From Marinobacterium rhizophilum (GTDB lineage Bacteria > Pseudomonadota > Gammaproteobacteria > Pseudomonadales > Balneatricaceae): a stretch of 64,000 nt of DNA. The DNA lies in assembly GCF_024397915.1 (NCBI RefSeq), contig NZ_CP073347.1, positions 744,001 through 808,000 on the forward strand. The letters run 5' to 3'. The notes below the pieces were generated by a model. The model saw nothing but the letters and a program-made list of their open reading frames with translations. It ran no database searches and had not been told where the DNA came from. Position 1 is the first letter of the stretch; every line of letters starts with the position of its first letter. Positions 52,946-61,320 of the stretch are shown here, one piece after another. The translations under genes were made by a program, and so were the position numbers.

Positions 52946-55900
52946 ATGGCAACAGGCAAACGCCGTTATTCCGAAGCTGAGAAGGATTTCGCATTCGAGC
53001 GGCTGGAGCCCCGCATCATGCTGTCGGCCGACCCGCTGCTGGAGCCACTGCTGCCCCTGCTGATTGACCGCGATGGCGAATCCCCGCTGCTGGATACGGG
53101 CTTTGATACGGCTGCGTCTGTGCTGCCGGTCGCGTCTGCGCAGACCCAGAGCATAACCCTGGCCGATTTTGCGCAGGACGATACTAGCGTTGAACTCGAT
53201 GATTTGGCGATATTTGCGACGGATTTGACGGACGGCTTGTCAGCGTCGGCCGAACTGATCGTTATCGATGCCGCAGTGGAAGACCGCGATGCCCTGCTGC
53301 AGGAACTGCTGGCCAGCCGTCCGGACACCCGTTTCAATATCCTGCTGCTGGAGGCCGGGCAGAGTGGCGTCGATCAGCTTGAAGACTACCTTGCCGGGCG
53401 TGAAAACATCACGGCGGTGCATCTGCTGACCCACGGTAACGGTGACGGTTTCTGGCTTGGGAGCGATTATGTTAGCGCCAGCGGCTGGGCCGAATTCGCT
53501 CCGCGCTTTTCCGACTGGTCCGGCGCCTTTGACAGCGATGCCGACTGGTTGCTGTACGGCTGTGAGCTGGCCTCGACCCCCGATGGGCAGTCCTTGCTGC
53601 AGGCGCTGGGGGATTCGCTGGGTGTGGATGTGGCCGCCAGCGATGACCTCACAGGCGCTGCACGTCTGGGCGGCGACTGGCAGCTGGAATTCAATTATGG
53701 CCAGATCGAGGTGGCCAGTCTGCAGGCCCAGGGCTGGGGGGCGGTACTGGCGGCACCGCAACAGGGCCTGCTCATGACGACCAATGAGACCGTCGACTCG
53801 ATAGTGGCGGCGCTTGTACCGGGTCTGTCGGTGGGCTGGTCCAATGGTGAGGTCCTTAATTTTACCGATCCGAATCTGCAGCTGGGAGAGGCGACGAACG
53901 GTACCTTTTCCAGCGTGGCGGAGCTGAATCCCTATGCCTCGGACTTTGCCGTGCGTCTTGATGGCCTGCACGTGATGCAGTCCGACTTGCTGGTCGGGGC
54001 CGGGGGGACGGCTGTCCAGCTGTACAAGGGCGATCTGCTGTTTTCGACCCGGGAAAGCGAAAGCTTTGGCAGCCTGAATGTTGATAACAATGATGTGGCG
54101 ATTTTCAGGCCGGACACGGTCGGGGACTATTCCAGCGGCTCCGTGTCGATGCTGCTTGATGGTGCAACGTCCACCAACTTGCGCGATTTCGCTATGGTTG
54201 AGACAACCATGACGGTGGGTGGTCAGCCCCTGGCGGCGGGTACCTTTCTGTTCGGAGGGGAGGGTGTCAATGGGGACGATATACATTACAAATCGATCAA
54301 CTCGGCGGGTCTTGCGACTACCGTGATGAGCGCGCCAACGACGCTGGTCTTTGGTGAGCTGGTTGGTTTCAGCCAGCGCATCACCGGGATCGAGCTGGTA
54401 CAAAAAGATGTGACTCTGGGCGGCATGGCACTGTCCAAGGGCGAGCTGCTGCTGGCCTTCGACCCCAACAGCGTAGTGGTCGACTCGGGCGAGACCGCCT
54501 TCTTTCGGGATATCATCCGGATGCAGGTGACGGGAACAGGGGCATCCTCGGCGGGCAATCTGGACTTTGTGCTGGATGGCAGCGATGTGGGTTTGCTTAA
54601 CCTGAGTCAGGGCTATACCGGCCTGGCGCTCTATGACATTGATGCCAATTCTCTGCCGACCGGCAGTGTCTCCCTTTCCGGCACAGCCACCGAGAACCAG
54701 ACCCTCAGCGTTAGCAACTCGCTGGCGGATGCCGACGGTCTGGGCACCATCAGCTACCAGTGGTTGCGCGATGGCGCCGATATCACCGGCGAGACCGGCA
54801 GCAGCTACAGCCTGGTGGATGCCGATGTCGGCGCCAGTATTACGGTGCGCGCCAGCTACACCGATGGGGGTGGTACCGCCGAGGTGGTGGTCTCCAATGC
54901 CCTGGGTCCGGTGCTTAACGTCAACGATGATCCCACCGGTGCGGTCATGCTGTCCGGCACAGCGGAAGAGAACCAGACCCTGACGGTGAGCAACGATTTG
55001 GCGGATGAGGATGGTATTGCTACAGCCATCAGCTACCAGTGGCTGCGTAATGGCGCCGATATCACCGGCGAGACCGGCAGCAGTTACACCCTGGTGGATG
55101 CCGATGTCGGTAAAACCATCACGGTGCGCGCCAGCTACACCGACGGCTTTGACACCGCCGAAGTGGTGGTCTCCAATGCCCTGGGCCCGGTGACCAACGT
55201 CAACGATGATCCCACCGGCGCGGTCACGCTGTCCGGCACACCGGCCGAGAACCAGACCCTCAGCGTCACCAACTCGCTGGCGGACGAAGACGGCCTCGGC
55301 ACCATCAGCTACCAGTGGCTGCGCGATGGCGCCGATATCACCGGCGAGACCGGCGGCAGCTATACCCTGGTGGATGCGGATGTCGGTAAAACCATTACCG
55401 TGCGCGCCAGCTATACCGACGGTTTTGGTAACGCCGAGGTGGTTGTCTCCAATGCCCTGGGCCCGGTGACCAACGTCAATGACGATCCCACCGGTAGCGT
55501 GATCCTCAGTGGCACAGCGGAAGAGAACCAGACCCTCAGCGTCAGTAATGATCTTGCCGATGAAGATGGCCTCGGCACGATCAGCTACCAGTGGCTGCGT
55601 GATGGCGCCGATATCACCGGCGAGACCGGCAGCAGCTACGCCCTGGTGGATGCCGATGTCGGTAAAACCATCACCGTGCGCGCCAGCTATACCGATGGTT
55701 TTGGTAGCGCGGAAGTGGTGGTCTCCAATGCCCTCGGCCCGGTGACCAACGTCAACGATGATCCCACCGGTAGCGTGACCCTGAGCGGTACTCCCAGCAA
55801 GGGCCAGACCCTGAGTGTTGCCCATAGTCTGGGCGATGACGATGGCCTGGGAACCATCAGTTACCAGTGGTACCGGGATGCGGTGGCCATTAGTGGTGCG

Positions 55901-58900
55901 ACTGGGAACAGCTATACCCTGGTCGACGCCGATGTCGGCAGCACGATTACCGTTGAGGCAGGTTATGTAGACGGGTTTGGCACGTCCGAAACCGTTTTGT
56001 CCAATGCTCTGGGATCGGTGCTCTTGGGTGCTCCGCAGCAGGGTCTGCTCATGTCGACATCTGAAGATGTTTCATCGATGCCAGGCGTACCCGGACTTTC
56101 GAGCTGGACCAATGGTGAGGTGTTGAATCTTGCCAACCCCAACCTTTCCCTGGGATCGAACACGGACGGTACCTTCTTTGGTCTGCTGGATTTTTCGGGG
56201 TTTGCCCAGGATGGGGATGTGCGCCTTGACGGCATGCATATCATGGGATCGGACCTGCTGATCGGAACAGCAGGCACCTCCTACCAGTTGCTGCAAGGCG
56301 ATATGCTGTTTTCGACCAAGGACACAGAGGTATTGAGTGGCCTGGCTATTTCCAGCAACGACCTGGTGCTCTACAGGCCAGCGTCGCTGAATGATTACTC
56401 CAGCGGCACCTTTATGATCCTGCTGCAGAATCCCACCGGCGGGAACTTGCGGGATTTTGCAATTGTCGAGCAGACAATCACGATTGCCGGTAAATCCCTG
56501 GCACAAGGGTCCTGGCTGTTTACCGCCGATGATGAGTCCGATAACGATGTGCAATACTCGGAAATCAGCTCGGTTTTGGCCGGGACGACGTCCATTGCCA
56601 ACCAGACAAGATTCGTAGACGGCAGCAGAATTGATATCGGCGAGAAGATCACCGGTGTTGAGCTGATTCAGAGTACGGGGTCTCTGGGCGCAATGGCGTT
56701 GACCCGCGGAGATCTATTGCTGTCATTCGAGATATACGATGACAAGGTTGGCGATAATCAAGTCGAAGTATTTGCACGGGATATCGCCCGGCTGCAGTTG
56801 ACCGGCTACGACGGTGATACCGCCGGCAATGTGGATGTCGTGCTGGACGGCGCTGACGTCGGACTCTCTTCGCTTACGCAGGGTTTTACCGGCATAGCGC
56901 TCTATAATCTCAATTCTTTGCCTCTGGGAGACGTTACGCTTTCGGGCATCGCCGCGGAGAACCAGACCCTGTCGGTGTCGAACAGCTTGAGTGACGCGGA
57001 TGGTCTTGGCCCCGTCAGCTATCAGTGGTACCGCGATGCTGTGGCCATCAGTGGCGAGACCGGTACCAGCTATATTCTGACCGATGCCGATGTTAACGCC
57101 AGCATTACCGTGCGTGCCAGTTATACCGACGGAGGGGGAGTAGCCGAAGCTGTTGATTCCAACGCCCTGGGGCCGGTGACCAACGTCAACGATGCGCCCA
57201 CCGGTTCGGTCACCCTGTCCGGCACACCGACCGAGAACCAGACCCTCAGCGTCACGAACTCGCTGGCAGACGAAGACGGCCTTGGCACGATCAGCTACCA
57301 GTGGCTGCGCGATGGCGCCGATATCACCGGCGAGACCGGCAGCAGCTACACCCTGGTGGATGCGGATGTCGGTAAAACCATTACCGTGCGCGCCAGCTAT
57401 ACCGATGGCTTTAACACCGCGGAAGTGGTGGTCTCCAATGCGCTCGGCCCGGTGACCAACGTCAACGATGCGCCCAGCGGTTCGGTCACCCTGTCCGGCA
57501 CACCGACCGAGAACCAGACCCTCAGCGTCACGAATTCGCTGGCAGACGAAGACGGCCTCGGCACGATTAGTTACCAGTGGCTGCGCGATGGCGCCGATAT
57601 CACCGGCGAGACCGGCAGCAGCTATACCCTGGTGGATGCCGATGTCGGTAAAACCATAACCGTGCGCGCCAGCTATACCGATGGCTTTAACACCGCGGAA
57701 GTGGTGGTCTCCAATGCGCTCGGCCCGGTGACCAACATCAACGATGCGCCCACCGGCGCGGTCACCCTGTCTGGCACGCCGGCCGAGAACCAGACCCTCA
57801 GCGTCACGAACTCGCTGGCAGACGAAGACGGCCTTGGCACGATCAGCTACCAGTGGCTGCGCGATGGCGCTGATATCACCGGCGAGACCGGCAGCAGCTA
57901 CAGCCTGGTGGATGCCGATGTCGGTAAAACAATCACCGTGCGCGCCAGCTATACCGATGGTTTTGGTACCGCCGAAGTGGTGGTCTCCAATGCCCTGGGC
58001 CCGGTGACCAACGTCAATGATGATCCCACCGGCGCGGTCACCCTGTCCGGGACGCCGGCCGAGAACCAGACCCTGACGGTGAGCAACGATCTGGCGGATG
58101 AGGATGGCCTCGGCACGATCAGTTACCAGTGGCTGCGTGATGGTGCTGATATCACCGGCGAGACCGGCGGCAGCTATACCCTGGTGGATGCCGATGTCGG
58201 CGCCAGCATTACCGTGCGCGCCAGCTATACCGACGGTTTTGGTACCGCCGAAGTGGTGGTCTCCAATGCGCTCGGCCCGGTGACCAACGTCAACGATGCG
58301 CCCACCGGTTCGGTCACCCTGTCTGGCACACCGACCGAGAACCAGACCCTGACGGTGAGCAACGATCTGGCGGATGAGGATGGTATTGCTACAGCCATCA
58401 GCTACCAGTGGCTGCGTAATGGCGTTGATATCACCGGCGAGACCGGCAGCAGTTACACCCTGGTGGATGCCGATGTCGGTAAAACCATCACGGTGCGCGC
58501 CAGCTACACCGACGGCTTTGACACCGCCGAGGTGGTGGTCTCCAATGCCCTGGGCCCGGTGCTTAACGTCAACGATGATCCCACAGGTAGCGTGACCCTC
58601 AGTGGCACAGCCATCGAGAACCAGACCCTGACGGTGAGCGATGACCTGGCGGATGAGGATGGACTTGGCACGATCAGCTACCAGTGGCTGCGCGATGGCG
58701 CCGATATCACCGGCGAGACCGGCGGCAGCTATACCCTGGTGGATGCGGATGTCGGTAAAACCATTACCGTGCGCGCCAGCTATACCGATGGCTTTAACAC
58801 CGCGGAAGTGGTGGTCTCCAATGCGCTCGGCCCGGTGACCAACGTCAACGATGCGCCCAGCGGTTCGGTCACCCTGTCTGGCACGCCGACCGAGAACCAG

Positions 58901-60460
58901 ACCCTCAGCGTCACGAATTCGCTGGCAGACGAAGACGGCCTTGGCACGATCAGTTACCAGTGGCTGCGTGATGGCGCCGATATCACCGGCGAGACCGGCG
59001 GCAGCTACACCCTGGTGGATGCCGATGTCGGTAAAACCATTACCGTGCGCGCCAGCTATACCGACGGTTTTGGTACCGCCGAAGTGGTGGTCTCCAATGC
59101 CCTGGGCCCGGTGACCAACGTTAATGATGCGCCCACAGGCAGCGTCACCCTGTCCGGGACGCCGGCCGAGAACCAGACCCTGGCGGTGAGCGATGACCTG
59201 GCGGATGAAGATGGCCTCGGCACGATCAGCTACCAGTGGCTGCGCGATGGCGCCGATATCAGCGGCGAGACCGGCAGCAGCTATACCCTGGTGGATGCCG
59301 ATGTCGGTAAAACCATTACCGTGCGCGCCAGCTATACCGACGGTTTTGGTACCGCCGAAGTGGTGGTCTCCAATGCGCTCGGCCCGGTGACCAACGTCAA
59401 CGATGCGCCCAGCGGTGCGGTCACCCTGTCCGGCACGCCGGCCGAGAACCAGACCCTCAGCGTCAGCAATGATCTTGCCGATGAAGATGGCCTCGGTACG
59501 ATCAGCTACCAGTGGTTGCGCGATGGCGCCGATCTCACCGGCGAGACCGGCAACAGTTACACCCTGGTGGATGCGGATGTCGGTAAAACCATCACCGTGC
59601 GCGCCAGCTATACCGACGGTTTTGGTACCGCCGAAGTGGTGGTCTCCAATGCCCTGGGTCCGGTGACCAACGTTAATGATGCGCCCACCGGCGCGGTCAC
59701 CCTGTCTGGCACACCGACCGAGAACCAGACCCTGACGGTGAGCAACGATCTGGCAGATGAGGACGGCCTCGGCACGATCAGCTACCAGTGGCTGCGCGAT
59801 GGCGTTGATATCACCGGCGAGACCGGCAGCAGCTACGCCCTGGTGGATGCCGATGTCGGTAAAACCATCACCGTACGCGCCAGCTATACCGACGGCTTCA
59901 ACACCGCGGAAGTGGTGGTCTCCAACGCCCTCGGCCCGGTGACCAACGTCAATGATGCGCCCACCGGTAGCGTGACTCTCAGTGGCACCGCCACCGAGAA
60001 CCAGACCCTCAGCGTCACGAACTCGCTGGCGGATGAAGATGGCCTCGGTACGATCAGCTACCAGTGGCTGCGCGATGGCGCCGATATCACGGGCGAGACC
60101 GGCAACAGCTACACCCTGGTGGATGCGGATGTCGGTAAAACAATCACCGTGCGCGCCAGCTATACCGATGGCTTTAACACCGCGGAAGTGGTGGTCTCCA
60201 ATGCGCTCGGCCCGGTGACCAACGTCAACGATGTTCCCACCGGTGCGGTCACCCTGTCCGGCACGCCGGCCGAGAACCAGACCCTCAGCGTCAGCAATGA
60301 TCTTGCCGATGAAGATGGCCTCGGTACGATCAGCTACCAGTGGTTGCGCGATGGCGCCGATCTCACCGGCGAGACCGGCAACAGTTACACCCTGGTGGAT
60401 GCGGATGTCGGTAAAACCATCACCGTGCGCGGACACCGCGTGGTCTCCAACCTACGTTAA
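52946..60460 (+). CDS. Giant LEPR/DUF4347 repeat protein, N-terminal part (frame broken near 60432)
   Basis: First 2,504 codons of a protein that continues to 63774. Order of parts: LEPRIMLSAD motif (residues 20-29) of the LEPR-XLL type found at the N terminus of very large repetitive proteins; DUF4347 domain (about 103-264) with THGNGDG around His163 and LLYGCELA around Cys206; a domain starting APQQGLLM (about 269-570); five 92-residue repeats; a second GLLM domain (about 1030-1325); then repeats to the break. No classical signal peptide is seen. ATG 52946 follows GGGAGA. A TTG start at 52889 would overlap the previous stop but adds an unrelated leader. The stop at 60460 is out of pattern and follows indels. 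Confidence 0.85.
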   Translation: MATGKRRYSEAEKDFAFERLEPRIMLSADPLLEPLLPLLIDRDGESPLLDTGFDTAASVLPVASAQTQSITLADFAQDDTSVELDDLAIFATDLTDGLSASAELIVIDAAVEDRDALLQELLASRPDTRFNILLLEAGQSGVDQLEDYLAGRENITAVHLLTHGNGDGFWLGSDYVSASGWAEFAPRFSDWSGAFDSDADWLLYGCELASTPDGQSLLQALGDSLGVDVAASDDLTGAARLGGDWQLEFNYGQIEVASLQAQGWGAVLAAPQQGLLMTTNETVDSIVAALVPGLSVGWSNGEVLNFTDPNLQLGEATNGTFSSVAELNPYASDFAVRLDGLHVMQSDLLVGAGGTAVQLYKGDLLFSTRESESFGSLNVDNNDVAIFRPDTVGDYSSGSVSMLLDGATSTNLRDFAMVETTMTVGGQPLAAGTFLFGGEGVNGDDIHYKSINSAGLATTVMSAPTTLVFGELVGFSQRITGIELVQKDVTLGGMALSKGELLLAFDPNSVVVDSGETAFFRDIIRMQVTGTGASSAGNLDFVLDGSDVGLLNLSQGYTGLALYDIDANSLPTGSVSLSGTATENQTLSVSNSLADADGLGTISYQWLRDGADITGETGSSYSLVDADVGASITVRASYTDGGGTAEVVVSNALGPVLNVNDDPTGAVMLSGTAEENQTLTVSNDLADEDGIATAISYQWLRNGADITGETGSSYTLVDADVGKTITVRASYTDGFDTAEVVVSNALGPVTNVNDDPTGAVTLSGTPAENQTLSVTNSLADEDGLGTISYQWLRDGADITGETGGSYTLVDADVGKTITVRASYTDGFGNAEVVVSNALGPVTNVNDDPTGSVILSGTAEENQTLSVSNDLADEDGLGTISYQWLRDGADITGETGSSYALVDADVGKTITVRASYTDGFGSAEVVVSNALGPVTNVNDDPTGSVTLSGTPSKGQTLSVAHSLGDDDGLGTISYQWYRDAVAISGATGNSYTLVDADVGSTITVEAGYVDGFGTSETVLSNALGSVLLGAPQQGLLMSTSEDVSSMPGVPGLSSWTNGEVLNLANPNLSLGSNTDGTFFGLLDFSGFAQDGDVRLDGMHIMGSDLLIGTAGTSYQLLQGDMLFSTKDTEVLSGLAISSNDLVLYRPASLNDYSSGTFMILLQNPTGGNLRDFAIVEQTITIAGKSLAQGSWLFTADDESDNDVQYSEISSVLAGTTSIANQTRFVDGSRIDIGEKITGVELIQSTGSLGAMALTRGDLLLSFEIYDDKVGDNQVEVFARDIARLQLTGYDGDTAGNVDVVLDGADVGLSSLTQGFTGIALYNLNSLPLGDVTLSGIAAENQTLSVSNSLSDADGLGPVSYQWYRDAVAISGETGTSYILTDADVNASITVRASYTDGGGVAEAVDSNALGPVTNVNDAPTGSVTLSGTPTENQTLSVTNSLADEDGLGTISYQWLRDGADITGETGSSYTLVDADVGKTITVRASYTDGFNTAEVVVSNALGPVTNVNDAPSGSVTLSGTPTENQTLSVTNSLADEDGLGTISYQWLRDGADITGETGSSYTLVDADVGKTITVRASYTDGFNTAEVVVSNALGPVTNINDAPTGAVTLSGTPAENQTLSVTNSLADEDGLGTISYQWLRDGADITGETGSSYSLVDADVGKTITVRASYTDGFGTAEVVVSNALGPVTNVNDDPTGAVTLSGTPAENQTLTVSNDLADEDGLGTISYQWLRDGADITGETGGSYTLVDADVGASITVRASYTDGFGTAEVVVSNALGPVTNVNDAPTGSVTLSGTPTENQTLTVSNDLADEDGIATAISYQWLRNGVDITGETGSSYTLVDADVGKTITVRASYTDGFDTAEVVVSNALGPVLNVNDDPTGSVTLSGTAIENQTLTVSDDLADEDGLGTISYQWLRDGADITGETGGSYTLVDADVGKTITVRASYTDGFNTAEVVVSNALGPVTNVNDAPSGSVTLSGTPTENQTLSVTNSLADEDGLGTISYQWLRDGADITGETGGSYTLVDADVGKTITVRASYTDGFGTAEVVVSNALGPVTNVNDAPTGSVTLSGTPAENQTLAVSDDLADEDGLGTISYQWLRDGADISGETGSSYTLVDADVGKTITVRASYTDGFGTAEVVVSNALGPVTNVNDAPSGAVTLSGTPAENQTLSVSNDLADEDGLGTISYQWLRDGADLTGETGNSYTLVDADVGKTITVRASYTDGFGTAEVVVSNALGPVTNVNDAPTGAVTLSGTPTENQTLTVSNDLADEDGLGTISYQWLRDGVDITGETGSSYALVDADVGKTITVRASYTDGFNTAEVVVSNALGPVTNVNDAPTGSVTLSGTATENQTLSVTNSLADEDGLGTISYQWLRDGADITGETGNSYTLVDADVGKTITVRASYTDGFNTAEVVVSNALGPVTNVNDVPTGAVTLSGTPAENQTLSVSNDLADEDGLGTISYQWLRDGADLTGETGNSYTLVDADVGKTITVRGHRVVSNLR
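54662..56030 (+). repeat. Repeat array 1: five 92-residue units
   Basis: Units start at 54662, 54938, 55217, 55493 and 55769, with a 276-base period. One unit is 279 bases because of an extra codon (GIATAISYQ variant). Each unit reads roughly SLSGT-ENQTL, DGLGTISYQWLRDGADITGETG, SYTLVDADVG, ITVRASYTDG, VVVSNALGPV. This is a beta-sandwich (Ig/cadherin-like) pattern. The fifth unit is the most diverged. Confidence 0.9.
56927..60431 (+). repeat. Repeat array 2: twelve full units and one cut unit
   Basis: Units start at 56927, 57203, 57479, 57755, 58031, 58307, 58586, 58862, 59138, 59414, 59690, 59966 and 60242. The period is 276 bases, 279 for the sixth. The first unit is diverged (GDVTLSGIAAENQ). 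The rest are nearly identical to each other at DNA level, which points to recent expansion or gene conversion. The last unit is cut at about 60431 where the frame breaks. Confidence 0.9.
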
Positions 60461-61320
60461 TGATGTGGTCACCCTGTCGGCACACCGACCGCCGAACCGT
60501 GATCTGGATGAGAGGACGGCCTCGGCAACGATCAGCCGCGATGGTCCGGTGCTACGCCCGCCGATGTCGGTAAAAACCATCACCGTACGCGCCAGCTATA
60601 CCGACGCTCAACACCGCGGAAGTGGTGGTCTCCAATGCCCTCGGCCCGGTGACCAACGTCAATGATGCGCCCCACCGGCGCGGTCACCTGTCTGGCACGA
60701 GAACCGACCCTCCGAGAACCAGACCCGGTACGACGGTGAGCACCGGCACGACACCCTGGCAGATGAGGACGGCCTCGGCACGATCAGCTACCAGTGGATG
60801 CGCGATGGCGATGATCACCGGCGAGACCGGCACAGCTACGCCCTCGGGTGGATGCGCGATGTCGGTATATCAAACCGGCAACATCACCCGTGATGCCGAT
60901 GTCCCCGATCACCGTGCGCGCCAGCTAAACCGACGGCTTCAACACCGCGGAAGTGGTGGTGCCCTCGGCCCGGTGACCAACGTCCAACCGGCGCGGTCAC
61001 CCTGTCCGGCACACCGGTGACCCAACGATCTGGCGGATGAAGATGGCCTCGGCACGATCAGCTACCAGTGGCTGCGCGATGGCACGATATCACCGGCGAG
61101 ACCGGACTACGCCCTGGTGGATGCCATGTCAAAACCATCACCGTGCGCGCCAGCTATACCGAGCGGTCCGCGAAGTGGTGGTCTCCAATGCGCTGGCCCG
61201 GTGACCAACGTCAACGATGCGCCCACGGTCACCCTGTCTGGCACACCGACCGGTACGACCTGCTACCAGTGGCTGGCGGATGCGATGGCGCGATCAGCTA
61301 CCAGTGGCGCGCGATGCGCC
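60432..61320 (+). other. Damaged repeat interval with many small indels
   Basis: The sequence is still made of recognisable pieces of the 276-base unit in correct order (for example ACCGTACGCGCCAGCTATACC and GAAGTGGTGGTCTCCAATGC). It is peppered with small deletions, insertions and substitutions that break all frames. From the unit start at 60242 to the next regular unit at 61471 is 1,229 bases, against 1,380 for five periods, a net loss of about 151. Flanking units on both sides are clean. A sequencing or assembly error in the repeat is the simplest explanation. Confidence 0.8.

Noticed and set aside
53240..55825. Long minus-strand open frame opposite the giant gene (861 codons)
   Set aside because: It arises from the repeat structure: the antisense frame of a stop-free 276-base unit stays open in every copy. 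The plus frame has recognised domains and start signals.
56723..60436. Minus-strand open frame of 1,237 codons opposite repeat array 2
   Set aside because: Same repeat-driven antisense effect, and it stops exactly where the plus-strand repeats become damaged.
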